NCBI RefSeq assembly: GCF_003363135.1
Contig: NZ_QRBB01000001.1
Coordinates: forward strand, 248,001 to 312,000
DNA length: 64,000 nt
From: Alteriqipengyuania lutimaris
GTDB lineage: Bacteria > Pseudomonadota > Alphaproteobacteria > Sphingomonadales > Sphingomonadaceae
Reading direction: 5' to 3'
A model generated the notes under the pieces. It had not been told where the DNA came from. It searched no databases and saw nothing but the letters and a program-made list of their open reading frames with translations. Numbering within the stretch: the stretch's first letter is position 1; every line of letters begins with the position of its first letter. Of the stretch, positions 19,875 through 32,169 are shown in pieces. A program made the translations under genes and the position numbers.

Positions 19875-21464
19875 ATGCTCGACGCCCAGATGACCGATCA
19901 GCTGAAGCAGTACCTGCAGAACCTGCGCGAGCCGGTGGAGCTCGTCGCATCGCTCGGCGATGACGACACCTCGGCCAAGACGCGCGAGCTGCTGACGGAG
20001 ATCGCGGCGCTGCACGACATGGTCAGCGTCGATTTCGACGGCGATCACGAACGCCGCCCCAGCTTCATCATCCGCCGCGGCAGCGATGCACAGAAGTGGG
20101 TTCGCTTCGCCGGCCTGCCGATGGGCCACGAGTTCACCTCGCTGGTGCTCGCGCTGCTGTGGGCGGGCGGGCATCCGCCGAAGGTTGAGGAAGACGTGCT
20201 CGAGGACATCCGCCGGATCGAGACGGATCTGGAGTTCGAGATGTTCTTCTCGCTCTCGTGCCACAATTGCCCCGACGTCGTTCAGGCGCTCACCCTGATG
20301 GCGCTGGAGAACAGCCGCATCACCGCGACGCTGATCGAGGGCGGCGCCTACAAGGACGAGGTCGAGGCGCGCGACATCATGGCCGTGCCCGCGGCCTTCC
20401 TCAACGGCGAGCCTTTCTACAACGGCAAGATCGAACTGCCGCAGATCCTCGAACGGCTCGATACCGGATCGGGCGCGAAGGCTGCGGCCAAGCTCAACGA
20501 GCGTGAGCCCTACGAAGTGCTCGTGATCGGCAGTGGCCCCTCGGGCGTCGCGACCGCGGTCTACACCGCCCGCAAGGGCTTCCGCACCGGCGTTGCGGGC
20601 GAACGCTTTGGCGGGCAGTTGCAGGACACGCTCGGGATCGAGAACCTGCCCGGCACCGCCTATACCGAAGGCCCCAAGCTTTCCGCCGACCTCGACGAGC
20701 AGGTGAAGGCCAACGAGATCGACAAGATCGACCTCGTCCAGGCCGAAGAGCTTATTCCGGCCAAGCAGGAAGGCGGGATGCACAAGGTGCGCTTCGCCAA
20801 TGGCGGCGAATTGTCGGCGCGGGCGATCATCCTCGCGACCGGTGCGCGCTGGCGCAATCTGGGCGTGCCGGGCGAGCAGGACTATCGCAACAAGGGCGTG
20901 GCCTACTGCCCGCACTGCGACGGGCCGCTGTTCAAGGGCAAGCGGATTGCGGTGATCGGCGGCGGCAACTCGGGCGTCGAGGCTGCGATCGACCTCGCCA
21001 AGATCGTCGACCACGTCACGCTGATCGAATTCGACACGCAGCTGCGCGCCGATGCAGTGCTGGTGAAGAAGCTCGAGAGCCTCGACAATGTCGAGATCGT
21101 GACCAACGGCCAGACGACCGAGATCACCGGCGACGGAAGCCGCGTGAACGGCCTGGTTGTGAAGGACCGCGACAGCGGTGAAGAACGTACGATCGAACTC
21201 GCCGGCGTGTTCGTGCAGATCGGCCTCGTCCCCAACACCGAATGGCTGAAGGACTCCGGGCTCGAACTGTCGAAGCACGGCGAGATCGTCACCGACGAGC
21301 GCGGCGCGACCAACCTGCCCGGCATTTTCGGCGCGGGCGATGCGACGACCGTGCCCTACAAGCAGATCGTGGTCGCAATGGGCCAGGGCGCCGAAGCGGG
21401 CCTTTCCGCTTTCGACTACCTCATCCGCACCGAACCGGCGGACGAGATCGCGCAAGCCGCCTGA
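19875..21464 (+). CDS. ahpF: Alkyl hydroperoxide reductase subunit F
   Basis: AhpF is the flavin- and NAD(P)H-dependent reductase that regenerates AhpC. The 529 residues comprise an N-terminal double thioredoxin-fold domain with redox pair CHNC (FFSLSCHNCPDVVQAL), then a thioredoxin-reductase-like core. The core has FAD motif VIGSGPSGVATAVY, active-site CPHC (YCPHCDGPLF), NAD(P) motif VIGGGNSGVEAA and C-terminal FAD motif GIFGAGDATT. I start at MLDAQMTDQL, with GGAG nine bases upstream. In-frame Met codons a little upstream fall in the hairpin region and are unlikely. Confidence 0.95.
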   Translation: MLDAQMTDQLKQYLQNLREPVELVASLGDDDTSAKTRELLTEIAALHDMVSVDFDGDHERRPSFIIRRGSDAQKWVRFAGLPMGHEFTSLVLALLWAGGHPPKVEEDVLEDIRRIETDLEFEMFFSLSCHNCPDVVQALTLMALENSRITATLIEGGAYKDEVEARDIMAVPAAFLNGEPFYNGKIELPQILERLDTGSGAKAAAKLNEREPYEVLVIGSGPSGVATAVYTARKGFRTGVAGERFGGQLQDTLGIENLPGTAYTEGPKLSADLDEQVKANEIDKIDLVQAEELIPAKQEGGMHKVRFANGGELSARAIILATGARWRNLGVPGEQDYRNKGVAYCPHCDGPLFKGKRIAVIGGGNSGVEAAIDLAKIVDHVTLIEFDTQLRADAVLVKKLESLDNVEIVTNGQTTEITGDGSRVNGLVVKDRDSGEERTIELAGVFVQIGLVPNTEWLKDSGLELSKHGEIVTDERGATNLPGIFGAGDATTVPYKQIVVAMGQGAEAGLSAFDYLIRTEPADEIAQAA

Positions 21465-21488
21465 GACGCAGCGCGAACGGAACCAGGA

Positions 21489-21522
21489 GGCGTCATCCGC
21501 GAACAGCGGGTGGCGCCTTTTC
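21489..21522 (+). terminator. Rho-independent terminator of ahpF
   Basis: Stem GGCGTCATCCGC pairs with GCGGGTGGCGCC (two G-T pairs), loop GAACA, followed by TTTTC. It ends the ahpC-ahpF unit 24 bases after the stop. Confidence 0.75.
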
Positions 21523-21580
21523 ATTTGCGAGAGCCCAATGTGCTGCAATCGCACGGATCGCAGGAATCAATCAATAAGAC

Positions 21581-23892
<2,312 letters not shown>

Positions 23893-23921
23893 TCGCGGGT
23901 CTAACCCTCATCGGGACAACA

Positions 23922-23957
23922 GGGCCTCCGGCAGCAATGCCGGGGGCCTTTTTCGTA
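23922..23957 (+). terminator. Rho-independent terminator of katG
   Basis: Stem GGCCTCCGGCA / TGCCGGGGGCC with loop GCAA, followed by TTTTT, about 30 bases after the katG stop. Confidence 0.85.
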
Positions 23958-24122
23958 TCCGCGACGGCCATCTGCAGCGGCAAGATCGGCCCAAGGAAAA
24001 AACCGTGCGATTCCAGCATGCGTCCTAAAAAAACCGGCCTCCTCAGACTCTTACCCCGCCCTACGGTCCTAAGTAGGTAGTCGTGCGACCACGGGGGTCC
24101 GCTCAGGCATCAGGATAGCAAA

Positions 24123-25607
24123 GTGGCAGATCAGATACGTACCCGTCTCCAGTTCATGGAATTCGACGAAGCGCAGCGCGAAAAGCTGCGAACCGCACAG
24201 CCGGCCGTTCGCGCGGTGATCGGACCCGCGCTCGACCGCTTCTACGCCCGCGCGAAGCAGACTCCGGAGACGGCGGCGTTCTTCGACAACCAGGCCCATA
24301 TGGACAAGGCCAAGGGTGCGCAGGAAAAGCACTGGGCGCATATCGCGCGCGCCGATTTCGACTCGACCTATTACGCGAGCGCGCGCCGGATCGGTGCGAC
24401 CCACGCACGGATCGGCCTCGAGCCGCGCTGGTATGTCGGCAGCTACGCCATCGTGATCGAGGAACTGGTGCACGGCGTTGCCCGCCGCACACCGTTCTGG
24501 AAGCGGCTGCTCGCGGTGTTCAACCCGTCCGCCGCCCATGATACGACGATGGCGCTCATCAAGGGTGCGCTGCTCGACATGGAGCTGTCGCTCTCGGTCT
24601 ATTTCGAGGAAGCGAGCGCATCGCGCGAAGCGGCCGTCGCACAGCTCGACGAGGTGCTGGCCGCCCTGTCCGAAGGCGATCTCACTCGTTCGCTGTCGGA
24701 CATGCCCGAGAGTTTTGCGGGCCTCGAACACAGCTTCAACGGCGCGCTTGCCAAGATTCGCAAGATGATTGCGGCAGTGGCCGAAGGAACCAGCAGGATC
24801 GACTCGGGCGTCCACGAGATTGCGCAGGCATCCGAAGACCTGGCCCGGCGGACCGAGAGCAATGCGTCGAGCCTGGAGGAAACCTCCGCCGCCATCATGC
24901 AGATGGACGGGCGCCTCAAGACCACCGCCGAAGCATCGCGATCGACGGTGCAGCGCGCCGACCAGACGATCACGACCGTTTCCGGCGGGCGCGAGATTGC
25001 CGATCAGGCCGTGGGCGCGATGACGCGCGTGGCGGAATCGACCGAAGGTATCGACGGCGTGATCGAGGGTCTCGACAAGATAGCCTTCCAGACCCGGGTT
25101 CTCGCCATGAACGCCGCCGTCGAGGCGGGCCGCGCGGGCGAAGCGGGCCGTGGCTTCGCGGTGGTTGCCGACCTCGTCTCCGCCCTCGCCATGCGGGCCG
25201 AGGAAGAGGCGGGTCAGGCGCGCGAACAGCTTACCGCGATCCAGACCGACATCGGCACCGCGGTCGGCATGGTGAAACGGATGGACGGCGCCCTGTCCGA
25301 CATCGCGCAGGATGTGGACCAGGTCCACGAACTGCTGGGCAGCATGGCTGCCGACAATGGCGCGCAGGCCGGTACCATCGGCGAAATCTCGTCCGCGATC
25401 AGCAGCATGGACACCTCCACCCAGCAGAACGCCGCGATGGTCGAGCAGACCTCTGCCTCCGCGCGAAACCTCGCCAGCGAGGTCGGTGCACTGGCCGAGC
25501 TCACCAAGGCGTTCCGCCTCGATGCAAATGCGGATGGGCTGCCCGCGGCCCATATCGCCCGCCCCCAGCGCGCGATGGCCGACCCCGTTTCGCTGCACCA
25601 TCACTGA
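24123..25607 (+). CDS. Globin-coupled methyl-accepting chemotaxis transducer (HemAT-like)
   Basis: This 494-residue signal transducer has no membrane segment, so it is cytoplasmic. Residues about 1-165 are a protoglobin sensor domain with probable proximal haem ligand His94 in [24 protein letters not shown]-like stretch follows (about 170-215), then a methyl-accepting domain whose CheA/CheW-contacting tip is [20 protein letters not shown] (317-336). It should sense O2 or another haem ligand and control a CheA kinase. The C-terminus SLHHH is not a CheR-tethering pentapeptide. Start is a GTG with AGGATA upstream. It sits between two catalase genes, each with its own terminator or leader. Confidence 0.92.
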   Translation: MADQIRTRLQFMEFDEAQREKLRTAQPAVRAVIGPALDRFYARAKQTPETAAFFDNQAHMDKAKGAQEKHWAHIARADFDSTYYASARRIGATHARIGLEPRWYVGSYAIVIEELVHGVARRTPFWKRLLAVFNPSAAHDTTMALIKGALLDMELSLSVYFEEASASREAAVAQLDEVLAALSEGDLTRSLSDMPESFAGLEHSFNGALAKIRKMIAAVAEGTSRIDSGVHEIAQASEDLARRTESNASSLEETSAAIMQMDGRLKTTAEASRSTVQRADQTITTVSGGREIADQAVGAMTRVAESTEGIDGVIEGLDKIAFQTRVLAMNAAVEAGRAGEAGRGFAVVADLVSALAMRAEEEAGQAREQLTAIQTDIGTAVGMVKRMDGALSDIAQDVDQVHELLGSMAADNGAQAGTIGEISSAISSMDTSTQQNAAMVEQTSASARNLASEVGALAELTKAFRLDANADGLPAAHIARPQRAMADPVSLHHH

Positions 25608-25636
25608 CTCGGCCGCAGAATTCTGCGACCAGAAGG

Positions 25637-25664
25637 GCCCCCGGCAGGACTGCCGGGGGCTTCG
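25637..25664 (+). terminator. Hairpin terminator after the globin-coupled transducer
   Basis: Perfect 10-base stem GCCCCCGGCA / TGCCGGGGGC with loop GGAC, followed by TTCG. It is strong in the stem, but the T run is short. Confidence 0.65.
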
Positions 25665-25748
25665 TCGTGTGCGGGAAAAGCGAATGCAGTGAACGGTTTT
25701 ATCGGTCCCGCGATTGCGGAACAGGACTGCGCGCCGCGCGCTATCCCC

Positions 25749-25764
25749 CTGTAACCTTTTACAG
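25749..25764 (+). promoter_or_regulatory. Palindrome immediately upstream of the catalase start
   Basis: CTGTAA-CCTT-TTACAG is a perfect inverted repeat ending 13 bases before the catalase ATG. It overlaps the place of the ribosome binding site (AGAAAG follows it). It could be an operator or an RNA hairpin affecting translation. Confidence 0.4.
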
Positions 25765-25777
25765 AAAGCTGCGCGCC

Positions 25778-27328
25778 ATGGCCAAGACCGTTCCCCCCAC
25801 CACCACCGATGCCGGTATCCGCGTCCAGAGCGACGAACATTCGCTGACGATCGGGCGCGACGGCCCCATCGTCCTGAACGATCACTATCTGATCGAGCAG
25901 ATGGCGAACTTCAATCGCGAACGGATTCCCGAGCGCCAGCCGCATGCCAAAGGCTCGGGCGCCTTCGGCACGTGGAAGACCACGGCGGACGTGTCGAAAT
26001 ACACCAAGGCCAAGATCTTCCAGCCGGGCGCCGAGTGCGAGACCGCAATGCGCTTCTCCACCGTGGCGGGTGAGCGCGGCAGCCCCGATACCTGGCGCGA
26101 TCCGCGCGGCTTCTCGGTCAAGTTCTACACCGAGGACGGCAATTTCGACATGGTCGGCAACAACACGCCGATCTTCTTTGTCCGCGATCCGATGAAGTTC
26201 CAGCACTTCATCCGCAGCCAGAAGCGCCGCGCCGACAACGGCCTGCGCGATCACGACATGATGTGGGATTTCTGGACGCTCAGCCCCGAAAGCGCGCACC
26301 AGGTCACCTACCTGATGGGCGATCGTGGCGTGCCCAAGAACTGGCGCGAGATGAACGGCTATTCGAGCCACACCTATATGCTGATCAACGAGGATGGCGA
26401 GAAGTTCTGGGTCAAGTTCCACTTCCACACCGATGTCGGTGACGAGAGCGGCAACGCCCACCTGACGCAGGACGAAGCGGTGAAAAAGGCGGGCGAGGAC
26501 AGCGACTACCACCGCCGCGACCTGTTCGACGCGATCCACGAGGGCAACTTCCCGAGCTGGACACTCAAGTGGCAGATCATGCCCTACGAGGATGCCAAGA
26601 CCTATCGCATCAACCCGTTCGACCTGACCAAGACCTGGCCGCACGAGGATTATCCGCTGATCGAGGTCGGCACGCTGACGCTCAACGAGAACCCCGTCGA
26701 CTGGGACACACAGATCGAGCAGCTCGCGTTCGAGCCCAACAATATGGTGCCCGGCATCGGCCTGTCGCCCGACAAGATGCTGCTCGCCCGCGGCTTCTCC
26801 TATTCCGATGCGCACCGCGCGCGGCTCGGCGTCAATTACAAGCAGATCCCGGTCAATGCGCCGAAGAACGCGGACGAGGTCAATTCCTACAGCCGTGCCG
26901 GGCACATGCGAACGCAGAATGCGGTCGACCCGGTCTATGCGCCCAACTCCTACGGCGGGCCCGCTGCGCAGCCCGAAGTGGGCGGCGAAGCGACATGGTA
27001 CGCCGACGGCGACATGGTGCGCGAGGCCTACACTTTGCGCGAGGACGACGACGACTGGTCGCAGGCCCGCGCGCTCGTAAACGACGTGATGGACGACGCG
27101 CAGCGCGACCGCTTCGTCTCCAATGTCGCGGGCCATCTTGCCGACGGCGTCAGCGAGAACGTGCTGGTCCGCGCGTTCCAGTACTGGAAGAACGTCGACG
27201 AGACGATCGGCCAGCGGATCGAGGACAAGGTGCGCGAGATGATCGGCGGGAAGTCGACTGCACCCGGCCTCGGCAGCGCCAGGTCGATCTCCGGCGAGGC
27301 CGCTCCTCTGAGCGAAGCGGCGGAGTAA
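25778..27328 (+). CDS. katA: Monofunctional haem catalase
   Basis: This 516-residue small-subunit catalase converts H2O2 to water and oxygen. Active-site His lies in [12 protein letters not shown], Asn in [13 protein letters not shown] and the haem-ligating Tyr in [19 protein letters not shown]-binding-region residues are present in the middle. The start is the ATG of [10 protein letters not shown]. Open frame upstream includes the palindrome region and is not conserved. The symbol katA is by family, and the exact clade was not tested. The next gene, an aldehyde dehydrogenase, starts 10 bases after the stop, so the two form an operon. Confidence 0.93.
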   Translation: MAKTVPPTTTDAGIRVQSDEHSLTIGRDGPIVLNDHYLIEQMANFNRERIPERQPHAKGSGAFGTWKTTADVSKYTKAKIFQPGAECETAMRFSTVAGERGSPDTWRDPRGFSVKFYTEDGNFDMVGNNTPIFFVRDPMKFQHFIRSQKRRADNGLRDHDMMWDFWTLSPESAHQVTYLMGDRGVPKNWREMNGYSSHTYMLINEDGEKFWVKFHFHTDVGDESGNAHLTQDEAVKKAGEDSDYHRRDLFDAIHEGNFPSWTLKWQIMPYEDAKTYRINPFDLTKTWPHEDYPLIEVGTLTLNENPVDWDTQIEQLAFEPNNMVPGIGLSPDKMLLARGFSYSDAHRARLGVNYKQIPVNAPKNADEVNSYSRAGHMRTQNAVDPVYAPNSYGGPAAQPEVGGEATWYADGDMVREAYTLREDDDDWSQARALVNDVMDDAQRDRFVSNVAGHLADGVSENVLVRAFQYWKNVDETIGQRIEDKVREMIGGKSTAPGLGSARSISGEAAPLSEAAE

Positions 27329-27338
27329 GGGGGCGATC

Positions 27339-28820
27339 ATGGCGGCTTACGAGAAGCTCGACAGGATTTTCGTTTCGGGCGAATGGCGTAACGGCTCGGG
27401 CGAAACGCTCACCAACATCTGCCCGTGGGACGAGAGCACGATTTTCGAAATGCCCTGCGCCACGGCAGACGACGTGGACGAAGCCTGCCGCAAGGCGGCC
27501 GAAGCGCAAGCCGAATGGGCGGCCATGCCGCCCTCGGCCCGCGCGGCCAAGATGCTCGCGATCGGCGACATCCTCGAAGCGCGCAAGGGCGAGATCGCGG
27601 ACTGGATCGTGCGCGAGGTCGGCGGGACGCAGGTGAAGGCCGCGCTCGAACTCATGCTGGTGACGCAGGTCACCCGGCAGGAAGCGGCAGCGCTCCCCTA
27701 CATGGTCGAAGGCGCGATCCTGCCCGAGGAGATTCCCGGCAAGGAAAGCCGTGCCTACCGCCAGCCGGCAGGCGTGGTCGCGCTGATCAGCCCGTGGAAC
27801 TTCCCGCTGCAGCTCACCGCGCGCACGCTGTTCCCCGCGCTGGCGCTGGGCAATGCCGTGGTGCTCAAGCCCGCCAGCGATTCGCCGGTCACCGGCGGCA
27901 CCGTGTTCGCCGCGATCTGCGAGGAAGCGGGCCTGCCCCAGGGGCTGGTGTCGGTCCTGCCCGGCAGCGGATCGGAGATCGGCGATGCACTGATCCGCAA
28001 CCCCATTCCCTCGGTCGTCAGCTTCACCGGCTCGACGCCCGTCGGTCGCGGGGTCGGCAAGGCGGCGCTCGATGGCGACCGGATCAAGTCGCTCGAGCTC
28101 GAACTCGGCGGCAACTCGCCCATCGTCGTGCTCGACGATGCGGATATCGACTATGCGGTCGAGGCGAGTGTGTGGGGCAAGTTCATGCACCAGGGCCAGA
28201 TCTGCATGATCGCCAACCGCATCGTCGTGGAAGACGCGGTCTACGACGAATTCGTCGAGAAGTTCGTCGCCCGGGTGAAGGAGCTGCCGGTCGGCAAGCG
28301 CGATGCGGCGGACTGCTTCATCGGCCCCGTCGTCAACCGCGACCAGTTCGACGGGATCATGGACATGATCGCCAAGGCCAAGGACCAGGGTGCAAACTGC
28401 GCACTCGGCGGTGAGCCCGACGGGCTCGTCATCCCGCCCCACGTCTTTACCGATGTTGGCGAAGACAATTGCCTTGTCGCGAACGAGATCTTCGGGCCCG
28501 TCGCGCCGATCCAGCGCGCGCGAGACGAAGAGCACGCGCTCGAACTCGCGAACAATACCGAGATGGGCCTGTCGAGTTCGGTTTTCAGCCGCGACGAAGG
28601 CCGCGCGCTCGCCTTCGCCAAGCGGATCGAAGCGGGCATGACCCACATCAACGACCAGCCGGTCAACGACAGCCCCTTCGCGCCCTTCGGCGCGGTCAAG
28701 AATTCGGGCGTTGGCCGGTTCAACGGACGCTGGGCGATCGAGGCTTTCACCACCACGCAGTGGATCTCGGTCCAGCACGAGAAGCGCCGGTTCCCCTTCA
28801 GCGCAGACGACCTGGGCTGA
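27339..28820 (+). CDS. NAD(P)-dependent aldehyde dehydrogenase
   Basis: This 493-residue cytoplasmic enzyme of the ALDH superfamily oxidises aldehydes to acids. Signatures are the cofactor-fold SPWNFPLQLTARTLFPALAL, the general-base Glu in LELGGNSPIVVLDDAD, the catalytic Cys in GQICMIANRIVV and the C-terminal EIFGPVAPI. The FMHQGQICM context recalls benzaldehyde/vanillin-type dehydrogenases, so an aromatic or lipid-derived aldehyde is likely. Co-transcription with the catalase suggests detoxifying aldehydes from peroxide damage. GGGGGCG precedes the ATG. Confidence 0.93.
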   Translation: MAAYEKLDRIFVSGEWRNGSGETLTNICPWDESTIFEMPCATADDVDEACRKAAEAQAEWAAMPPSARAAKMLAIGDILEARKGEIADWIVREVGGTQVKAALELMLVTQVTRQEAAALPYMVEGAILPEEIPGKESRAYRQPAGVVALISPWNFPLQLTARTLFPALALGNAVVLKPASDSPVTGGTVFAAICEEAGLPQGLVSVLPGSGSEIGDALIRNPIPSVVSFTGSTPVGRGVGKAALDGDRIKSLELELGGNSPIVVLDDADIDYAVEASVWGKFMHQGQICMIANRIVVEDAVYDEFVEKFVARVKELPVGKRDAADCFIGPVVNRDQFDGIMDMIAKAKDQGANCALGGEPDGLVIPPHVFTDVGEDNCLVANEIFGPVAPIQRARDEEHALELANNTEMGLSSSVFSRDEGRALAFAKRIEAGMTHINDQPVNDSPFAPFGAVKNSGVGRFNGRWAIEAFTTTQWISVQHEKRRFPFSADDLG

Positions 28821-28834
28821 GCGCCAACGGCTTT

Positions 28835-29422
28835 TCAGCCGCCCCGTCTCAGCACGATATACAGCGCACCGTCGCCCCCGTGGCGGCGGTGCGCCTTGCG
28901 GATTGCCGCGATGGCTTCGCCGTGCTCGCTCGCCGCGAGCCAGTCGAGAATCTTGGCGCGGATCGCGCCGCGCCGCTCGCCCCGGTCCGCCGCATCGCCG
29001 CCGCGCGGCTTGCCCGTGACCACCAGTACGGTGCGCGCACCCATGCCGCGCGCCTGCGCCATTCCGCCCATCAGGCGACTATAGGCACGGTCGAGCCCGT
29101 GATCGTGCAGGTCGAGCGAGAGGTCGGGGACGATCTCGCCCGTTTTCAACCGGCGGTCCCAGTGCGAATCGAGATTGCCCGGCGGATTTCGACGCACCGG
29201 CCTAGCGGGGGGCGCTGGAGACCTTTCTGCAGCCTTGGGCATGGGCGGTGGGCTCGGCCTGGCCGTGGCGACCGGCGATACGCTCTTGGGAGGAGGAGCC
29301 GGAGCGGTGGCAGCGGGTTTCGGAGAACGCGGACCGAGCGGAGTCACGCTTTCGGCGAGCTTCGCCCAGGCAGCACTCTCTTCCTCGGACAGACCTCTCG
29401 GAAAATTGCGCGGCGGTCTCAT
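28835..29422 (-). CDS. Smr-domain protein
   Basis: This 195-residue protein has a Pro/Ala-rich, disordered first half (residues about 30-80) and a C-terminal Smr domain (about 95-195). DLHDHG (104-109; the usual motif is DLHG), ARTVLVVTGK and the final HGGDGALYIVLRR give the signature. Smr domains nick branched DNA or act on RNA. The ATG overlaps the stop of mltA (ATGA), so it is translated as the last gene of the Tim44-mltA-Smr unit, an order common in alphaproteobacteria. Confidence 0.88.
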   Translation of the reverse strand: MRPPRNFPRGLSEEESAAWAKLAESVTPLGPRSPKPAATAPAPPPKSVSPVATARPSPPPMPKAAERSPAPPARPVRRNPPGNLDSHWDRRLKTGEIVPDLSLDLHDHGLDRAYSRLMGGMAQARGMGARTVLVVTGKPRGGDAADRGERRGAIRAKILDWLAASEHGEAIAAIRKAHRRHGGDGALYIVLRRGG

Positions 29423-30618
29423 CGCCCGTTGAGGCGTGCGACAGTCCCCTTGGGCAGCAGCACCAGCGCATTGCCGCGCGCGCTCATTCCGCCCGCAATC
29501 TCGCGCGCATCGCCGCCCCTGCCCGGGCCGTTGCCCCAGAAGGTGTCGAAGCGGTTGGCGCCCTTGATCGCGCCGCCGGTGTCCTGCGCCACCCACATGC
29601 CGTCCGCCACGTCGCGATCCATGTCGAGCACCACCGGCGCGCCATATGGCACGAAGCGCGGATCGACCGCCACGCTGTTCTCGCGCGTGACCGGCACACC
29701 CAGCGAACCGAGCGGGCCCGACGTGTCCAGCTCGCGGAAGAAGATCCAGCTCTCGTTCTCGCGCATCAGCGCCTTGCCCGCCACGGGGTTCTCGTTGAGA
29801 TATTGCACGATGCCCTGCATCGATCCGGGGTACTGGCCCGGCCCGTCGCCCAGCAGGCCGCGCTCGCGCATCAGCCCGCCGATGCCGGTGTAGCCGCGCC
29901 CGTTCTGCCCGGCATAGCCGATCCGCATGCGGGTGCCGTCGGGCAGCCGCAGCAGGCCCGATCCCTGGATCTGGAGGAAGAACATCTCGACCGCGTCGGC
30001 CGCCCACGCGATTTCGAGGCCGCGCCCGGCGAGCGCGCCATCCTCGATCTCGGCACGCGTGTAGTAGGACACGAAGTCGCCGTTCTCGTCGTATCGGCCG
30101 AGCGGCGGGCGCCCTTCGCGCTCGCTTTCGGGCATGTCGGCAGGCAAGGCGCGCACCAGATCGTCCGGCATGCGGTAGACCGGGACGTCGTAGCCCGGGC
30201 GGCGCGTGCGGCTGCCGAGAATCTCGGGCTCGAAATAGCCGGTGGCGAAAGCTTCGCCACTGCCGATCCGCGCGGTTTCAAAATAGGTCTCGAAGAAAGT
30301 CAGCGCATCGCCTTCCCAGCGAAGCGCGGCGGTGCAGGTGGGCAGCCAGTCGCCGGGGCGTGTCAGGCCGCTCGCATCCTCTTTCTGCGACGCCCAGTCG
30401 CAGCTCGTGCGGAATGCGCCGAGCGCCGCGGCGGCATCGGCAGGAGCGATCCGGAGCGAGCGGAAGGCGGGGCCCGGTTCGACGCCGGCAGCCAGCGCAC
30501 CTTCGACAGGCGGCGGGGGCGGGGTTTCGATCGGATCGAAGGGCGGCTTGTCGGCACCCGGGCCGACACAGCTCGAAAGCACCATCAGGGCCGCGAGGGG
30601 CCACATCCACTTGAACAT
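29419..30618 (-). CDS. mltA: Membrane-bound lytic murein transglycosylase A
   Basis: MltA is an outer-membrane lipoprotein that cleaves peptidoglycan glycan strands to 1,6-anhydro products. The 399 residues start with a lipoprotein signal (WPLAALMVLSSC). They contain the double-psi-barrel MltA core (TGYFEPEILGSR, MFFLQIQGSG) and the 3D domain with catalytic Asp residues in VAQDTGGAIKGANRFDTFWG. The start is the ATG of MFKWMWP with GGGAGGGGA upstream. It overlaps the Smr gene by four bases and follows the Tim44-like gene. Confidence 0.95.
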   Translation of the reverse strand: MFKWMWPLAALMVLSSCVGPGADKPPFDPIETPPPPPVEGALAAGVEPGPAFRSLRIAPADAAAALGAFRTSCDWASQKEDASGLTRPGDWLPTCTAALRWEGDALTFFETYFETARIGSGEAFATGYFEPEILGSRTRRPGYDVPVYRMPDDLVRALPADMPESEREGRPPLGRYDENGDFVSYYTRAEIEDGALAGRGLEIAWAADAVEMFFLQIQGSGLLRLPDGTRMRIGYAGQNGRGYTGIGGLMRERGLLGDGPGQYPGSMQGIVQYLNENPVAGKALMRENESWIFFRELDTSGPLGSLGVPVTRENSVAVDPRFVPYGAPVVLDMDRDVADGMWVAQDTGGAIKGANRFDTFWGNGPGRGGDAREIAGGMSARGNALVLLPKGTVARLNGR

Positions 30619-30661
30619 CGGTCCCCTCCCTGCGCGCCGGACAGCGCGTTGGCTCGAATTC

Positions 30662-31324
30662 CTAGCCTTCGTCGGTTTCGACCAGCTGCCAGTCGGGCGT
30701 GCGCGAATCGACGCGGCGGGCGAAGGTCCAGATATCGCGGCTCTCAATCGCGTCGTCGAGCGATCCGGCCACCATCGTGCCCTCGCTGTCGCGCGTCACG
30801 GCTGCGATGTCGGCGACGAAGCGTACGGTGATGCGCGCTTCCTTGCGCTCCAGCTCGGCATCGCGAATGGTCGCATCCTCGATCCGGATGAGCTTGTTGT
30901 CGAGCGTTTCGCCCGCCTCCTCGCGCGCGTCGATGGCCTGGGCGAAGCCCTCGTAGACCGAATCGTCGCACAGTTCGCGCAGCGTTTCCTTGTCGCCCCG
31001 CCAGTAGGCCTCCAAGATCATGCCGTAGGCACCCTTGGCACCTTCGAGGAAGGTGACGATGTCGAAGCTGCGATCGGCCGAAAGGATCGACTGCACGCCG
31101 CGCTCGACCACCGGCAACACGTCGGGCTTGGCTTCCTGCTCGGTCACGGCGCGCGCCGGGGCCTGCGCATTCTGCGGTGCCTGCGACGCTCCGCGCGGGT
31201 CCTTGCCCTCGAATCGATGCGGCACGGGCTCTTCCTCATGCTCGGCACGGCGGCCGAGAACGGAGTAGAGCCGCAGTCCCAGAAAGACCGCGATCATGGC
31301 GAGAATGACGATTTCGGTGATCAC
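30662..31324 (-). CDS. Tim44-like domain protein (TimA type)
   Basis: This 220-residue protein has one N-terminal membrane helix (VITEIVILAMIAVFLGLRLY), a charged linker rich in Pro/Ala/Gln and a C-terminal Tim44-like alpha/beta domain (about 85-220, with SFDIVTFLEGAKGAYGMILE). Bacterial members are linked to membrane protein handling. The start is a GTG at the helix, with AGGTG upstream. The frame is open 28 codons further, but those lie outside the conserved part. It leads the minus-strand mltA-Smr unit and is divergent from secB, as in many alphaproteobacteria. The 282-base gap to secB contains no gene. Confidence 0.88.
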   Translation of the reverse strand: MITEIVILAMIAVFLGLRLYSVLGRRAEHEEEPVPHRFEGKDPRGASQAPQNAQAPARAVTEQEAKPDVLPVVERGVQSILSADRSFDIVTFLEGAKGAYGMILEAYWRGDKETLRELCDDSVYEGFAQAIDAREEAGETLDNKLIRIEDATIRDAELERKEARITVRFVADIAAVTRDSEGTMVAGSLDDAIESRDIWTFARRVDSRTPDWQLVETDEG

Positions 31325-31606
31325 TTGTAACGGCACCTGGCTTTCGCGGACGCGCAATATTCGGTGGGATGATCCGGACGCGCCCTTCGTGTTTTCTTTC
31401 ATTCCCACACATAGGGGCCGATATCAAATGCACAACGTGGCCTTGTGGCTCCCTGAACGACGAGCGGGACGGCGATTCGTGCCCGTTGCGAGGCGCGAAG
31501 GCGGCTGCTAGGCGCCGGGGACGACTGCGAATGGCGGCCCACGGCGCGCCATGCGCAGGCCAAACAGATCACCGGGTTACCACCCAAATTCGAAAGAGTG
31601 AGTTTC

Positions 31607-32143
31607 ATGGCCGACGAAGGCGACGTTCTGACCAATCTCGACACGCAGACCACCGGCAACGGCGCGGACAACCGCCCGTCCGCAGGCTTCCTCGCGCAGT
31701 ACATCAAGGATCTCTCGGTCGAGAATCCCAACGCGCCGGCCAGCTTCCAGTGGACCGACGCGCCGAAGATCGACCTGCAGTTCAACATCGGTGCAGAGCC
31801 GGTCAACGACGAGGTCAGCGAAGTCGAGCTGAAGGTCAACGCCACTGCCATGTGCGAAGCCGGGCAGCTCTATGTGATCGAGCTGGTCTATGCGGGCCTC
31901 GTCGGCATCCGCAACCTGCCTGACGACCAGGCGCACATGTTCCTCTATGCCGAAGCGCCGCGTATCCTGTTTCCCTTCGCCCGCCGCGTGGTTGCCGACG
32001 CCACGCGCGACCTGGGGTTCCAGCCGCTGATGATCGACCCGATCGATTTCAACGGTCTGTACATGCAGCGCCTGCAGCAGAAGCAGCAGGAAGAGGCCGC
32101 CGGCGGCGCCCAGACCGGCAGCACACCCGGCAGCGACGCCTGA
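31607..32143 (+). CDS. secB: Protein-export chaperone SecB
   Basis: SecB is a cytosolic tetrameric chaperone that keeps outer-membrane and periplasmic precursors unfolded and passes them to SecA. The 178 residues have the family core FLAQYIKDLSVENPNAP, the strands ELKVNATA and LYVIELVYAGL, and RILFPFARRVVADATRDLG. An acidic N-terminus and Gln-rich C-terminus are typical of alphaproteobacterial SecB. The start is the ATG of MADEGD. A GTG three codons earlier is less likely. murJ follows 26 bases later. Confidence 0.96.
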   Translation: MADEGDVLTNLDTQTTGNGADNRPSAGFLAQYIKDLSVENPNAPASFQWTDAPKIDLQFNIGAEPVNDEVSEVELKVNATAMCEAGQLYVIELVYAGLVGIRNLPDDQAHMFLYAEAPRILFPFARRVVADATRDLGFQPLMIDPIDFNGLYMQRLQQKQQEEAAGGAQTGSTPGSDA

Positions 32144-32169
32144 CGGTTTTCGCATAGAAAGGCGGGCGG

